A model generated the notes under the pieces. It had not been told where the DNA came from, did no database searches, and worked only from the letters and a program-made list of their open reading frames with translations. Below are positions 8,065-18,630 of a stretch of DNA of 64,000 nt, piece by piece. Position numbers and translations under genes: made by a program. This stretch comes from Ponticoccus alexandrii (GTDB taxonomy: Bacteria; Pseudomonadota; Alphaproteobacteria; Rhodobacterales; Rhodobacteraceae): the NCBI RefSeq assembly GCF_016806125.1, contig NZ_CP047166.1, positions 186,001 to 250,000 of the forward strand, in the 5' to 3' direction. Position 1 is the first letter of the stretch. Every line of letters starts with the position of its first letter.

Positions 8065-10809
8065 ATGTTCGGAAAAGTCGCACGGAAGATCTTTGGCACG
8101 CCCAACGACCGCAAGGTCAAGGCGACGCGGCCGCTGGTCGAAAAGATCAACGCGCTGGAGCCGGAATTCGAGAAGCTCGACGACGCCGGGCTGATCGCAA
8201 AGACCGAAGAGTTCAAGAAGCGGATCGCCGAGGGCGAGAGCCTCGACAACATCCTGCCGGAAGCCTTCGCCAACTGCCGCGAGGGCGCCAAGCGGGCGCT
8301 GGGTCTGCGCGCCTTCGACGTGCAGCTGATGGGCGGGATCTTCCTGCATCAGGGCAATATCTCGGAAATGAAGACCGGTGAGGGCAAGACACTGGTCGCG
8401 ACCTTCCCGGCCTACCTGAACGCGCTCACCGGGCGCGGCGTGCATGTGGTCACCGTCAACGACTACCTCGCCAAGCGCGACGCGGAGTGGATGACCAAGG
8501 TCTACGGCGCGCTCGGCCTGACCTGCGGCGTGGTCTACCCGCGCCAGCCCGAGGACGAGAAGGGGCAGGCCTACGCCTGCGATATCACCTACGCCACGAA
8601 CAACGAGCTTGGCTTCGACTACCTGCGCGACAACATGAAGTCGGACCTCGCCCAGATCAACCAGAAGGATCACTACTTCGCCATCGTCGACGAAGTGGAC
8701 TCGATCCTCGTGGACGAGGCGCGGACGCCGCTGATCATTTCAGGCCCCGCGCAGGACCGGTCAGAGCTGTATCAGGCCATCGACAAGCTGATCCCCGAAT
8801 TGCAGGAGGATCACTACGACGTCGACGAAAAGACCCGGAACGTGACCTTCACCGACGAGGGCAACGAATACCTCGAAGAGCACCTTCAGGCGCGCGGCCT
8901 GCTGCCCGAGGGCCAGACGCTCTACGACCCCGAATCGACCACCGTCGTTCACCACGTCAACCAGGCGATCCGGGCGCATAAGCTGTTCCTGCGGGACAAG
9001 GATTACATCGTCCGCGACGGCGAGGTGATGCTGATCGACGAGTTCACCGGGCGCATGATGCAGGGCCGCCGCCTGTCGGACGGTCTGCACCAGGCCATCG
9101 AGGCGAAGGAAGGCTGCACCATCCAGCCCGAGAACGTGACTTTGGCCTCGGTGACCTTCCAGAACTACTTCCGGCTTTACGAAAAGCTGTCCGGCATGAC
9201 CGGCACCGCCTCGACCGAGGCGGAGGAATTCCAGCAGATCTACGGACTTGGCGTCGTCGAGGTGCCGACCAACCTGCCGATCGCGCGGCTTGACGAGGAT
9301 GACGCAGTCTACCGCACCGGCGCCGAGAAATACGCGGCCATCGTCGAGGAAATCCGCAAGGCGCATGAAAAGGGCCAGCCGGTTCTGGTGGGCACGACCT
9401 CCATCGAGAAGTCCGAGATGCTCAGCCGCCTGCTGACCGAGGCCGGGCTGAAGCACAACGTCTTGAACGCCCGCCAGCACGAGCAGGAGGCGCAGATCGT
9501 CGCCGACGCCGGCAAGCTGGGCGCGGTGACCATCGCCACGAACATGGCCGGCCGCGGTACCGACATCAAGCTGGGCGGCAACGTCGAGTTCAAGATCATG
9601 GAGGCCATCGCGGCAGAGCCCGATGCCGACCCCGAGGCGATCCGCGAGCGCATCGAAAGCGAACACACCGCGGCCGAGCAGGCGGTGAAAGAGGCGGGCG
9701 GTCTCTTCGTCCTTGCCACCGAGCGCCACGAAAGCCGCCGGATCGACAACCAGTTGCGCGGTCGTTCGGGCCGTCAGGGCGACCCGGGCCGGTCCTCCTT
9801 CTTCCTGTCGCTGGAAGACGACCTGATGCGGATCTTCGGGTCGGAACGGCTGGACAAGGTGCTGTCGTCCCTGGGCATGAAAGAGGGCGAGGCGATCGTC
9901 CACCCCTGGGTGAACAAGTCGCTGGAGCGTGCGCAGGCCAAGGTCGAGGGGCGCAACTTTGACATCCGCAAGCAGTTGCTCAAGTTCGACGACGTGATGA
10001 ACGACCAGCGCAAGGTGATCTTTGCCCAGCGGCGCGAGATCATGGAGGCGCAGGATCTTGGCGAGATCGTCACCGACATGCGCCACGAGGTCATCGACGA
10101 ACTGGTCGACACCTATTGCCCGCCCAAGGCCTATGCCGAGCAGTGGGACATGCAGGGGCTCTACGCCGCCTGCATCGAAAAGCTGAACCTCGACGTGCCG
10201 GTGATCGGTTGGGCCGAAGAGGACGGCGTCGACCAAGAGGTGATCCGCGAGCGTCTCGAAGAGGCCTCCGACAAGGCCATGGACGAAAAGGCCGCGGCCT
10301 TCGGACCCGACACCATGCGCCAGATCGAAAAGCAGGTCCTGCTGCAAAGCATCGACGCCAAGTGGCGTGAGCACCTTCTGACGCTGGAACACCTGCGGTC
10401 GGTCGTGGGCTTCCGGGGCTACGCGCAGCGCGACCCGCTGAATGAGTACAAGAACGAAGCCTTCCAGCTGTTCGAAAACATGCTCGAAAGCTTGCGCGAG
10501 CAGGTGACGGTGCAGCTGTCTCAGGTCCGTCCGATGACCGAGGAAGAGCAGCGCAAGATGGTCCAGCAGATGGCGCAGCAGCAGGCAGAGATGCAGCGCG
10601 CCGCGCAGGCCGCCGAGAACGCTCAGCAGCCGGAACCGGCGCCGGGCGCCGTGGCGCCGAACCCGGCGACGATGGAAATGGCCGAGGGCGCGGCGCTTGA
10701 AGGCTTCGACGAGAACGATCCCTCGACATGGGGCAACCCGGGCCGCAACGACCTGTGCCCCTGTGGATCGGGCCAGAAGTTCAAGCATTGCCACGGCAAG
10801 CTGGGCTGA
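8065..10809 (+). CDS. secA: Preprotein translocase ATPase SecA
   Basis: The 914-aa motor drives unfolded preproteins through SecYEG. Visible parts are Walker A MKTGEGKT (about 101-108), the DEAD-like [16 protein letters not shown], the preprotein cross-linking domain, the second helicase domain with [13 protein letters not shown] and [11 protein letters not shown], the helical scaffold, and a C-terminal zinc-binding SecB/lipid-contact motif [17 protein letters not shown]. Length and motif set are those of a full SecA1. It is divergent from the periplasmic isomerase. Confidence 0.99.
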   Translation: MFGKVARKIFGTPNDRKVKATRPLVEKINALEPEFEKLDDAGLIAKTEEFKKRIAEGESLDNILPEAFANCREGAKRALGLRAFDVQLMGGIFLHQGNISEMKTGEGKTLVATFPAYLNALTGRGVHVVTVNDYLAKRDAEWMTKVYGALGLTCGVVYPRQPEDEKGQAYACDITYATNNELGFDYLRDNMKSDLAQINQKDHYFAIVDEVDSILVDEARTPLIISGPAQDRSELYQAIDKLIPELQEDHYDVDEKTRNVTFTDEGNEYLEEHLQARGLLPEGQTLYDPESTTVVHHVNQAIRAHKLFLRDKDYIVRDGEVMLIDEFTGRMMQGRRLSDGLHQAIEAKEGCTIQPENVTLASVTFQNYFRLYEKLSGMTGTASTEAEEFQQIYGLGVVEVPTNLPIARLDEDDAVYRTGAEKYAAIVEEIRKAHEKGQPVLVGTTSIEKSEMLSRLLTEAGLKHNVLNARQHEQEAQIVADAGKLGAVTIATNMAGRGTDIKLGGNVEFKIMEAIAAEPDADPEAIRERIESEHTAAEQAVKEAGGLFVLATERHESRRIDNQLRGRSGRQGDPGRSSFFLSLEDDLMRIFGSERLDKVLSSLGMKEGEAIVHPWVNKSLERAQAKVEGRNFDIRKQLLKFDDVMNDQRKVIFAQRREIMEAQDLGEIVTDMRHEVIDELVDTYCPPKAYAEQWDMQGLYAACIEKLNLDVPVIGWAEEDGVDQEVIRERLEEASDKAMDEKAAAFGPDTMRQIEKQVLLQSIDAKWREHLLTLEHLRSVVGFRGYAQRDPLNEYKNEAFQLFENMLESLREQVTVQLSQVRPMTEEEQRKMVQQMAQQQAEMQRAAQAAENAQQPEPAPGAVAPNPATMEMAEGAALEGFDENDPSTWGNPGRNDLCPCGSGQKFKHCHGKLG

Positions 10810-10948
10810 AAGGGCGATAAAGGGCGCTTTCTGGCGTTCTTTTAGCGTAAAAGCCGGACAATCGACAAAATGAGTCCGCCGGTTGGACAAACCGGCGCCT
10901 TGTTCCCGGAACAGAGTGTTTCCTGACCTTATGGATCAGGAGGCCGCC

Positions 10949-11941
10949 ATGTCGCGGATCAGAAGCTATATCATGGGCGGTGCGACCTTCGCCTGCGCCT
11001 TGGGCATCGGATACCTCATGCAATACGGCCTGCCCGGCCAGACAACGGCAACCGCGGCCGCGCCACTGAAGGTGACCGCCATCACGCCGACCTCTTCCGC
11101 CGGGGTCATGCCGTTGCTGCCGGCGGACGCCGGACAGGGCCTCAGCTGCGCCGATCCCGAAGCGACCGTGACCCTCGCCGCCGTCGATGGCCCGATGCTG
11201 GGCGCCGGGGACGATCCCTTTGCGGTGGAGATGCCCGCCGACCAATCGGGCGCCGGGCCTTCCTGCGACATCACCATGACCGCAGAGCCCATGGCCGGGG
11301 CCATGGTGACCCTGACCCTCGACGCGCCCTGTCAGGCCGGCGAACGGGCGACCCTGCACCATCAGGGCCTGATGTTCACCGAGATCCTGCCGTCGGACGG
11401 CACGCTCAAGCTGTCCGTCCCGGCCTTCGCACAGCGGGCCAGTTTCATGATCAGCTTCCCCGGGGGCGCGGGCGCCACCGCCGTCGCGGATGTCACATCG
11501 CTGGCCTTCTACGACCGGGTCGCGGTCCAGTGGAAGGGTGAGGCGGGCCTGCAACTGCACGCGCGCGAATTCGGGGCCGAGTACTTCCAGCCCGGGCACA
11601 TCTGGTCGGACAGTGCCGGCGATCTGGCGGCGGCGGCCCGTGGCGAGGGCGGCTTTCTGGTGCGGCTGGGCCGTATGGACACGCCAGAGGCACTGGTGGC
11701 CGAGGTCTATTCGTTCCCCAGCGGCACGGCGCGTCAGGGCGGCGACGTGGCGGTGACGGTCGAAGCCGAGGTTACCGCGCAGAACTGCAGCCAGACCGTC
11801 GAAGCTCAGACGTTGGACATCCGCGAGGGCGTGGGCCTGCGGGTGCGGGATCTCGTGCTGGACATGCCCGAATGCAAGGATCTTGGGGATTTTCTGGTGT
11901 TGAAAAACCTCGTCGAAGACCTGAATATCGCGGCACGGTGA
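10949..11941 (+). CDS. Membrane-anchored periplasmic protein of unknown function
   Basis: This 330-aa product is not assigned to a family with confidence. It starts MSRIRSYIMGGATFACALGIG, a single N-terminal transmembrane anchor or uncleaved signal, followed by a soluble Ala/Gly-rich beta-type periplasmic part with four to six cysteines (SCADPE, SCDIT, CQAGER, NCSQT, MPECKD) that could form disulfides. The start at 10949 is chosen for AGGAGG five bases upstream; in-frame codons further upstream lack such a site. It is 21 nt upstream of the next gene, with which it probably forms an operon; both look like envelope proteins. Confidence 0.8.
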   Translation: MSRIRSYIMGGATFACALGIGYLMQYGLPGQTTATAAAPLKVTAITPTSSAGVMPLLPADAGQGLSCADPEATVTLAAVDGPMLGAGDDPFAVEMPADQSGAGPSCDITMTAEPMAGAMVTLTLDAPCQAGERATLHHQGLMFTEILPSDGTLKLSVPAFAQRASFMISFPGGAGATAVADVTSLAFYDRVAVQWKGEAGLQLHAREFGAEYFQPGHIWSDSAGDLAAAARGEGGFLVRLGRMDTPEALVAEVYSFPSGTARQGGDVAVTVEAEVTAQNCSQTVEAQTLDIREGVGLRVRDLVLDMPECKDLGDFLVLKNLVEDLNIAAR

Positions 11942-11962
11942 CAGGCGACTGACGGGGCTTCC

Positions 11963-13522
11963 ATGGCGCATCTTCGTGCGGCGATCTTCGCCGCACTTTT
12001 CATTGTGATCGGGGCTTTGGGTGCTGCCGCACAGGACGTGACGCTGCGGTCCCGCGACGGGGCCATCGAGATCGTCGGCACCTTGCTGGGCTTCGACGGA
12101 GAGTTCTACCGCGTCGAGACTGAATTCGGGGAACTGACCGTCGATGGGTCCGGCGTGAACTGCACCGGCTTCGGCTGCCCCTCGCTGATCGACTTCGTGG
12201 CCGAGATCTCTGTTTCCGGGTCCGCGACCATCGGGCGTGTGCTGATGCCCGCGCTGATCGAGGGCTTTGCCCTGCGCAACAACCTGATCTCGGAGCGGCT
12301 GACCGAGAAGGATGACCCGGCCCGCTTCACCTACGTGCTGCGGGACGGCGACAAACCCGTGGGACGGTTCCATTTCCACGTCTCGAACACCGATGAGGGC
12401 TTTGCCGATTTGCTGGCCGACGAGGCGGATATCGTCATGGCCATGCGCGAGATCCGCCCGGATGAGGTGCGGCAGGCGCGCGAGGCCGGGTTGGGCGACA
12501 TGGCCGACTCACGGCGCTCGCGGGTGATCGCGCTGGATGCGATGGTGCCGCTCGTCGAGGCGGGCAACCCGGTGGTGGCGCTGTCGATAACCGATATCGT
12601 GCGCGTGCTGGCTGGGCGGGTCGACAACTGGTCGGCCTTCGGCGGCCCGGATGCGCCCATCACGGTACATCTGCGCGGCGCGCAATCGGGCCTGTCTCAG
12701 GCGATGGAGGACCGGCTGCTGCGCCCGGCCCGCGCCGAACTGGGTGCCAGCGTGGTCCGGCACGCCAGCAACCGGGCGCTGGTCGCGGCGGTGGCCAGCG
12801 ACCCCTTCGGTCTTGGGCTGGGCAGCTTCTCGGACACCGGGCTGACCAAGACGCTGGTCCTCACCGGCCCCTGCGGCTTCCAGCTGCGGGCCGCGCGGCG
12901 GACCATCAAGACAGAGGATTACCCGCTGACCGCGCCGATGTTCCTTTATGTGCCGGCGCGGCGGCTGCCGGCGCTGGGGCGCGACTTCCTGGCCTATACC
13001 CGCAGCACCCCGGCGCAGATCGTGATCCGGCGGGCCGGATTCGTTGATCAGGAACCCGAGGCGGTGCCCATGGATCTGCAAGGCGACCGCTTCGCCAACG
13101 CGGTTCTGGTGGCGAAGGATGCAGGCGGGCTGGAGAGCCTTCAGGCGATGACCCGGGCGCTGCTGCGCAAACAGCGGCTCAGCCTGTCCTTCCGCTTCGA
13201 GGCCGGGTCGGCCAGACTGGACGCGCAGTCGCGGTCTAACGTGATGCAACTGGCCAGCGCGCTGGAGGCGGGAACCTTCGACGGGCGCGCCCTGCATTTC
13301 GTCGGGTTCTCGGACGGCGCCGGACCGGCGGCAGGCAACCTGACCATCGCCACGCGCCGGGCGACGGCGGTGCGCGAGGCGGTGGAGCTTGCCGCCGACA
13401 CCGCCGATCTGTCGCGGGTGACCCTGTCGGTGCAGGCCTTTGGCGAGGCCATGCCCATGGCTTGCGATGACAGTGCGTGGGGGCGGCAGGTCAATCGCCG
13501 GGTCGAGATCTGGGTGGACTGA
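11963..13522 (+). CDS. PstS-like substrate-binding domain fused to OmpA peptidoglycan-binding domain
   Basis: The 519-aa protein has a cleavable signal peptide (cut near AAA-QD, about residue 24). Residues about 85-340 resemble the type-2 periplasmic phosphate/substrate-binding fold (MPALIEGFALRNN, the DEADIVMAMREI specificity loop, LSITDIVRVLAGRVDNWSAF). Residues about 395-519 are an OmpA-C domain (LSFRFEAGSARLD, FVGFSDGAG, QVNRRVEIWV) that would bind peptidoglycan. A ligand-binding receptor tethered to the cell wall, without a transporter beside it, is inferred. The ligand is unknown; the fold call is by motif only. Confidence 0.82.
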   Translation: MAHLRAAIFAALFIVIGALGAAAQDVTLRSRDGAIEIVGTLLGFDGEFYRVETEFGELTVDGSGVNCTGFGCPSLIDFVAEISVSGSATIGRVLMPALIEGFALRNNLISERLTEKDDPARFTYVLRDGDKPVGRFHFHVSNTDEGFADLLADEADIVMAMREIRPDEVRQAREAGLGDMADSRRSRVIALDAMVPLVEAGNPVVALSITDIVRVLAGRVDNWSAFGGPDAPITVHLRGAQSGLSQAMEDRLLRPARAELGASVVRHASNRALVAAVASDPFGLGLGSFSDTGLTKTLVLTGPCGFQLRAARRTIKTEDYPLTAPMFLYVPARRLPALGRDFLAYTRSTPAQIVIRRAGFVDQEPEAVPMDLQGDRFANAVLVAKDAGGLESLQAMTRALLRKQRLSLSFRFEAGSARLDAQSRSNVMQLASALEAGTFDGRALHFVGFSDGAGPAAGNLTIATRRATAVREAVELAADTADLSRVTLSVQAFGEAMPMACDDSAWGRQVNRRVEIWVD

Positions 13523-13528
13523 GGGCGG

Positions 13529-13573
13529 CCGAATTCCGTCACGGAATTCGCCCGGGTTTATTTGGAAGAAACC
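13529..13573 (+). repeat. Intergenic palindrome with TATTT/GAAGAA tail
   Basis: The perfect inverted repeat CGAATTCCGT...ACGGAATTCG is followed by CCCGGGTTTATTTGGAAGAAACC, between two convergent genes. A close relative (GGCGAATTCTT...AGAATTCGCC plus a CTTTGCAAGAGAAC tail) sits at 62478-62518, also between convergent genes. It may serve as a bidirectional transcript end. Confidence 0.65.
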
Positions 13574-13579
13574 GGGGCG

Positions 13580-14350
13580 TTACAGCAAGCCTTCCGCCCG
13601 AAAGCTGAGCGCGCGCGATTTGCCGATGACGAGGTGATCGTGCAGCGCGATGCCGAGGCTGTCGGCGGCCCGCTGGATCTGCGCGGTCATCTCGATATCC
13701 GCCTGGCTTGGGGTCGGATCGCCCGAGGGGTGGTTGTGCACGAGAATCAGCGCCGTCGCGTTCAGTTCAAGCGCGCGTTTCACCACCTCGCGCGGGTAGA
13801 CGGGGACGTGGTCCACGGTGCCCCTGGCCTGCGGTTCGTCCGCGATCAACACGTTTTTGCGGTCCAGAAAGAGCACGCGGAACTGTTCGATATCGTCATG
13901 CGCCATGGCGGTCTGGCAGTAGTTCAGCAGCGCATCCCATGAGCTGACGACAGGTTTTCTAAGCACCCGCGCCTGTGCGAGGCGGTGGGCGGCGGCCTGG
14001 ACGATCTTCAGTTCCGCGATGACGGCGCGGCCCACGCCCTCGACCTCTTCGAGCCGGGGCAGGGGGGCAGAGACGACGCCGTTGAAGTCGCCGAAGCGGT
14101 CAAGGAGCATCCGGGCCAGCGGTTTGACGTCCCGCCGAGGAATGGCGCGGAACAGGAGCAGTTCCAGAAGTTCGTAGTCCGGCAGGGCGCCGGCGCCGCC
14201 GACGAGAAAGCGTTCCCGCAGCCGGGCGCGGTGATCGCGGATGTAAGAGGGCTGCGTTGTCCTGCCGTCCGGTCGTGGGGGCGCGGCAGGCGCTTCGTCC
14301 GCGTCGAAAAGCGCGGGCTGAGTGTCGGAGAAATGCCGGGTGCGTGCCAT
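13580..14350 (-). CDS. radC: RadC family JAB1/MPN-domain protein
   Basis: The 256-aa protein has an N-terminal helix-hairpin-helix part (about 55-125, YELLELLLFRAIPRRDVKPLA and EEVEGVGRAV) and a C-terminal JAB/MPN metalloprotease-like domain with the zinc signature HNHPSGDPTPSQAD. RadC was once thought to act in DNA repair; its real biochemical role is not established. The start at 14350 (MARTRHFSDTQ) gives normal length; 27 more open codons upstream look non-coding. It converges on the gene before it. Confidence 0.93.
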   Translation of the reverse strand: MARTRHFSDTQPALFDADEAPAAPPRPDGRTTQPSYIRDHRARLRERFLVGGAGALPDYELLELLLFRAIPRRDVKPLARMLLDRFGDFNGVVSAPLPRLEEVEGVGRAVIAELKIVQAAAHRLAQARVLRKPVVSSWDALLNYCQTAMAHDDIEQFRVLFLDRKNVLIADEPQARGTVDHVPVYPREVVKRALELNATALILVHNHPSGDPTPSQADIEMTAQIQRAADSLGIALHDHLVIGKSRALSFRAEGLL

Positions 14351-14574
14351 GCCCCAGCATTGACTGAAGAAGGTGAACGCAGGGTTAACGTCAGTCGGCC
14401 ATGCGGGTATCGGGCCTTCAGGCGCGCTCAAGGCACGTCGTTGGCGGGCAGCGTGCCAGGCTGACGAGCTGGTTACCCGCGCTCAGGGGGCGGCTGTGGC
14501 GCCCTTCCGACAGCGCGCAGCAGAGGGGTGAGTTGTCCGGGGGCCGTTGCACAGACGGCCACCGGACGTGTTCT

Positions 14575-15723
14575 TCAGCCCTTCATGGAATCCCAGAAGT
14601 TCTTCACCGACTTGAAGAAACTCGTGGATTCCGGGTTGTTGTCCTCGGCCAGCGACTCGAACTCTTTCAAAAGCTCTTTCTGGCGCGAGGTCAGGTTCAC
14701 CGGGGTCTCGACCGCAAGCTCGATGAACATGTCGCCATGTCCCGGCTGCCGCAGACCCGGCATCCCCTTGCCGCGCAGGCGCATCTGCCGCCCGGACTGG
14801 CTGCCCGAGGGGATCTTCACCCGCGACCGCCCGCCGTCGATGGTCGGCACCTCGATGTCACCTCCCAGCGCCGCCACGGTCATGGACACGGGCACGCGGC
14901 AATGCAGCTCGCGGCCCTCCCGCTCGAAGATCTTGTGCGGCGTGACCTCGACGAAGATATACAGGTCGCCCGGAGGGCCACCCCGCATCCCCGCCTCGCC
15001 CTCTCCGCCAAGGCGGATTCGGGTGCCGGTCTCGACCCCGGCGGGGATGTTCACCGAGAGCGCACGCTCTCGCTGAACGCGCCCGGCGCCGGAACAGGTG
15101 CGGCAGGGGTTCTTGATGATCTGACCAAGGCCCGAGCAGGTCGGGCAGGTGCGTTCGACGGTAAAGAAGCCCTGCGTGGCCCGGACCTTGCCCATGCCCG
15201 AACAGGTCGGACATTGCACGGGTTCGGCGCCGCCTTCGGCTCCGGAGCCGTTGCACGACCCGCATTGCACCGAGGTTGGCACGTTGATCGTCTTCTGGAT
15301 GCCGTTATAGGCCTCTTCCAGCGTCACGCGCAGGTTGTAGCGCAGGTCATCGCCCCGCGCGGCCCGCTGGCGTCCGCCGCGCTGGCCGCCCATGAAATCG
15401 CCGAACAGGTCGTCGAAGACATCGCTGAAGGCGCTGGCGAAGTCGGCATTACCGTGCATCCCGCCACCACCGGGGCGCGGGCCGCCGCCCATACCGCCCT
15501 CGAAGGCCGCATGACCATAGCGGTCGTAGGCCGCCTTCTTGTCGGCGTCCTTCAGAACCTCGTAGGCTTCGTTCACTTCCTTGAACTGCGACTCGGCCTC
15601 GGGATTGTCGGCATTGCGGTCGGGGTGAAGTTCCTTGGCCTTCTTGCGATAGGCCTTCTTCAACTCGTCTGCAGAGGCCCCCTTGGTCGCGCCGAGAACA
15701 TCGTAGTAATCGCGCTTGGACAT
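14575..15723 (-). CDS. dnaJ: Chaperone DnaJ (Hsp40)
   Basis: The 382-aa co-chaperone stimulates DnaK ATPase and delivers substrates. It has a J domain (1-70) with the HPD motif in ELHPDRNAD, a Gly/Phe-rich linker (about 75-110), and the zinc-binding region with four CxxCxGxG repeats ([32 protein letters not shown]; about 148-215), then the two C-terminal beta domains. Full-length type I DnaJ. It lies 81 nt downstream of dnaK, with a hairpin in the gap. Confidence 0.99.
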   Translation of the reverse strand: MSKRDYYDVLGATKGASADELKKAYRKKAKELHPDRNADNPEAESQFKEVNEAYEVLKDADKKAAYDRYGHAAFEGGMGGGPRPGGGGMHGNADFASAFSDVFDDLFGDFMGGQRGGRQRAARGDDLRYNLRVTLEEAYNGIQKTINVPTSVQCGSCNGSGAEGGAEPVQCPTCSGMGKVRATQGFFTVERTCPTCSGLGQIIKNPCRTCSGAGRVQRERALSVNIPAGVETGTRIRLGGEGEAGMRGGPPGDLYIFVEVTPHKIFEREGRELHCRVPVSMTVAALGGDIEVPTIDGGRSRVKIPSGSQSGRQMRLRGKGMPGLRQPGHGDMFIELAVETPVNLTSRQKELLKEFESLAEDNNPESTSFFKSVKNFWDSMKG

Positions 15724-15753
15724 TAGCCGTCCTCCTTGTCCCGGAACGTCTAA

Positions 15754-15780
15754 GGGCCGGCCCGGTGTCCGGACCGGCCC
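15754..15780 (-). promoter_or_regulatory. GC-rich hairpin in the dnaK-dnaJ gap
   Basis: The outer arms GGGCCGG and CCGGCCC enclose CCCGGTGTCCGGA, giving a very stable stem between dnaK and dnaJ. No T-run follows on either strand, so it is more likely an attenuator or an mRNA-stability/processing element, letting dnaK outnumber dnaJ, than a full terminator. Confidence 0.45.
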
Positions 15781-15804
15781 CTGATTGGTTCCGACAGCGA
15801 AGCC

Positions 15805-17727
15805 TCAGGCCCGCTTGTTGTCGTCGAGATCCTCGAAGTCCGCGTCGACGATGCTGTCGTCGTCGGCGGGGCCGGAGGTGTCGGCAGCGGCGGGCTCGGC
15901 GTCGTCACCGGACTCGGCCTGTGCCTTGTAGATCGCTTCGCCCAGACGCATCGCGGCCTCGGTCACGTTCTGGATGCCCGACTTCAGCTTGTCCGCCGAG
16001 ATGTCGTCCTTTTCCAGATCGTCCTTCAGCGCGGCCACGGCCAGCTCGATCGCTTCGACGGTCGAGGGGTCGACCTTGTCGCCGTGATCTTCCACCGACT
16101 TCTCGGTCGAGTGGATCAGGCTTTCCGCCTGGTTCCGGGCCTCGACCAGCTCGCGGCGGCCCTTGTCGGCCTCGGCGTTGTCCTCAGCTTCCTTGACCAT
16201 GCGCTCGATGTCGTCGTCCGACAGACCGCCCGACGCCTGGATCGTGATCTTCTGTTCCTTGTTGGTGCCCTTGTCCTTGGCACCGACCGACACGATGCCG
16301 TTGGCGTCGATGTCGAAGGTCACTTCGATCTGCGGCATGCCGCGCGGAGCCGGCGGGATGTCCTCGAGGTTGAACTGGCCGAGCATCTTGTTGTCGGCAG
16401 CCATCTCGCGCTCACCCTGGAAGACGCGGATCGTCACGGCCGACTGGTTGTCCTCGGCGGTCGAGAAGACCTGGGACTTCTTGGTCGGGATCGTGGTGTT
16501 CCGGTCGATCAGGCGGGTGAAAACACCGCCCAGCGTCTCGATGCCCAGCGACAGCGGGGTCACGTCCAGAAGGACCACGTCCTTGACGTCACCCTGCAGA
16601 ACACCGGCCTGAATGGCGGCGCCCATGGCAACGACTTCGTCGGGGTTCACGCCCTTGTGGGGCTCTTTCCCGAAGAACTTGGTGACCTCTTCGATGACCT
16701 TCGGCATCCGCGTCTGACCGCCGACCAGCACGATTTCGTCGATGTCGCCGGTGGTCAGGCCGGCATCCTTCAGAGCCGCCTGGCAGGGCTTGATCGAGTT
16801 CTTGACCAGATCGCCGACGAGGCTTTCCAGCTTGGCGCGGGTCAGCTTCATCACAAGGTGCAGCGGCGTACCGCCGGCGCCCATCGAGATGAACGGCTGG
16901 TTGATCTCGGTCTGGGTGGCCGAGGACAGTTCGATCTTGGCCTTCTCCGCCGCCTCTTTCAGGCGCTGAAGGGCCATCTTGTCCTTGGTCAGGTCGACCT
17001 GGTGCTCTTTCTTGAACTCGGACGCCAGGTAGTTGACGATCCGCATGTCGAAGTCTTCGCCACCAAGGAAGGTGTCGCCGTTGGTCGACTTGACCTCGAA
17101 GAGACCGTCGTCGATTTCCAGGATGGTCACGTCGAAGGTGCCGCCGCCAAGGTCATAGACGGCAATGGTCTTGCTGTCCTTCTTGTCGAGGCCATAGGCC
17201 AGCGCGGCTGCGGTCGGCTCGTTGATGATGCGCAGGACTTCGAGGCCCGCGATCTTGCCGGCGTCCTTGGTGGCCTGACGCTGGGCGTCGTTGAAGTACG
17301 CGGGAACGGTGATGACCGCCTGCGTGACTTCCTCGCCAAGGTAGCTCTCGGCGGTCTCTTTCATCTTTTGCAGCGTGTAGGCAGAGATCTGCGAGGGCGA
17401 GTACTTTTCGCCACGGATTTCCACCCATGCGTCGCCGTTGCCGCCGTCGACGATCTTGTACGGCACGATGTCCTTGTCCTTCGTCACCTCGGCGTCGGTG
17501 GTGCGACGGCCGATCAGGCGCTTGACGGCAAAGACGGTGTTTTCGGGGTTGGTCACGGCCTGACGTTTCGCAGGCTGGCCAACCAGACGTTCGTCGTCGG
17601 TGAAGCCGACGATAGAGGGCGTCGTACGCGCCCCTTCAGCATTTTCGATCACCCGGGCCTGAGAACCATCCATGATGGCCACACAGGAGTTGGTTGTCCC
17701 GAGGTCGATACCGATCACTTTACCCAT
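15805..17727 (-). CDS. dnaK: Chaperone DnaK (Hsp70)
   Basis: The 640-aa ATP-dependent chaperone has the N-terminal nucleotide-binding domain (about 1-385) opening with [16 protein letters not shown] and carrying [17 protein letters not shown], then the substrate-binding beta domain ([16 protein letters not shown]) and the helical lid, ending in an acidic tail [15 protein letters not shown]. Length and C-terminus are standard. It is first in a dnaK-dnaJ operon with an alphaproteobacterial RpoH-type promoter about 110 bp upstream. Confidence 0.99.
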   Translation of the reverse strand: MGKVIGIDLGTTNSCVAIMDGSQARVIENAEGARTTPSIVGFTDDERLVGQPAKRQAVTNPENTVFAVKRLIGRRTTDAEVTKDKDIVPYKIVDGGNGDAWVEIRGEKYSPSQISAYTLQKMKETAESYLGEEVTQAVITVPAYFNDAQRQATKDAGKIAGLEVLRIINEPTAAALAYGLDKKDSKTIAVYDLGGGTFDVTILEIDDGLFEVKSTNGDTFLGGEDFDMRIVNYLASEFKKEHQVDLTKDKMALQRLKEAAEKAKIELSSATQTEINQPFISMGAGGTPLHLVMKLTRAKLESLVGDLVKNSIKPCQAALKDAGLTTGDIDEIVLVGGQTRMPKVIEEVTKFFGKEPHKGVNPDEVVAMGAAIQAGVLQGDVKDVVLLDVTPLSLGIETLGGVFTRLIDRNTTIPTKKSQVFSTAEDNQSAVTIRVFQGEREMAADNKMLGQFNLEDIPPAPRGMPQIEVTFDIDANGIVSVGAKDKGTNKEQKITIQASGGLSDDDIERMVKEAEDNAEADKGRRELVEARNQAESLIHSTEKSVEDHGDKVDPSTVEAIELAVAALKDDLEKDDISADKLKSGIQNVTEAAMRLGEAIYKAQAESGDDAEPAAADTSGPADDDSIVDADFEDLDDNKRA

Positions 17728-17837
17728 GAGTTCGATCCCTTTTTGCTTCAGGCGATGTCACGAGGCCGAGACCCGTTACGGCATCCCGCCCCGCATTCGA
17801 TGTCGCTGGCGGAATGGCCCGGCCAGCGCGTTCGGAC

Positions 17838-17869
17838 GGTATATAAGGAGGGCAAATGGGGCCTGCAAG
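17838..17869 (-). promoter_or_regulatory. RpoH (sigma-32) heat-shock promoter of dnaK
   Basis: On the reverse strand CTTG (17869-17866) is followed after 18 nt by CTTATATACC (17847-17838). The alphaproteobacterial heat-shock consensus is CTTG-N17/18-CYTATNTNNG; this site matches every fixed position except the last G. Transcription should start near 17830, leaving a leader of about 100 nt before dnaK. Confidence 0.7.
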
Positions 17870-17935
17870 CGTTCCGAGCGGTGCATTTGACGGGAAATCC
17901 TTGGACTCCGGCAGGAATTGACGGACAAGGGCGCC

Positions 17936-18550
17936 ATGGCGGATTTCATCGAAACGAAGGGGTTCCGGGTCTGGCCCGGCTTGATCGACCGCGCGGGGCA
18001 GGAGGTGCTGGTGGATCGGCTGCGCGCGGCGCTTTCCGTGGCGCCTTTGGTGCAACCCGTGACGCCACGCGGCAAGCCGATGTCGGTCCGGATGAGCGCC
18101 TGCGGCGATTATGGCTGGGTGACGGACCGGAGGGGCTATCGCTACGAGCCGCAGCACCCCTCGGGCGTGGACTGGCCGCCGATCCCGGAAGAGGTTCTGG
18201 CGATCTGGAGGACGGTGACGGACTGCGCCCGTCTGCCCGAGTGCTGTCTGATCAACTGGTACGGCGAGGGCGCCCGCATGGGGCTGCATCAGGACAAGGA
18301 CGAGGGCGATTTCGGTTGCCCCGTGGTGTCGGTCTCGCTGGGCGACGACGGGCTCTTTCGCATGGGCAACCTCGAGCGCGGCGGCAAGACCGAGTCGGTC
18401 TGGCTGAAGTCCGGCGACGTGGTGGTCATGGGCGGCGGGGCCCGGCTGGCGCATCACGGGGTTGACCGGATCCGGTTCGGCTCTTCGACGCTGCTGAGGG
18501 ACGGCGGACGAATCAACCTGACGCTGCGGGTGGTGACGGAGGGGCCGTGA
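17936..18550 (+). CDS. alkB: AlkB-type alpha-ketoglutarate-dependent DNA dealkylase
   Basis: The 204-aa Fe(II)/2-oxoglutarate dioxygenase oxidatively removes methyl groups from 1-methyladenine and 3-methylcytosine in DNA or RNA. The iron triad is HxD in GLHQDKDE plus the distal His in LAHHGVDR, and the 2-oxoglutarate-binding arginines are in RINLTLR. The substrate-side MSVRMSACGDYGWV resembles bacterial AlkB. The ATG at 17936 is preferred to an upstream TTG (17918) because of AAGG five bases ahead and normal family length. It is divergent from dnaK. Confidence 0.93.
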   Translation: MADFIETKGFRVWPGLIDRAGQEVLVDRLRAALSVAPLVQPVTPRGKPMSVRMSACGDYGWVTDRRGYRYEPQHPSGVDWPPIPEEVLAIWRTVTDCARLPECCLINWYGEGARMGLHQDKDEGDFGCPVVSVSLGDDGLFRMGNLERGGKTESVWLKSGDVVVMGGGARLAHHGVDRIRFGSSTLLRDGGRINLTLRVVTEGP

Positions 18551-18630
18551 GGGCGTTCGGGTCCAGTGCTTTCAGCCTCGCGCCTAAGGGGCGCGCCCCT
18601 TGCGATAGACCTCAGGCTGGTGTCCCATTC

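Noticed and set aside
8046-8068. tRNA-like T-arm sequence GGTTCGAAT before secA
   Set aside because: No acceptor stem, anticodon arm or CCA can be formed around it; it is part of the secA upstream region.
8761-10890. Reverse-strand open frame of about 700 codons opposite secA
   Set aside because: It mirrors secA codon structure and has the composition of a frame shadow; no start signal or domain.
16084-18465. Forward open frame of about 790 codons opposite dnaK and running into alkB
   Set aside because: Shadow of dnaK; the part past 17936 overlaps alkB in another frame with no protein signatures.
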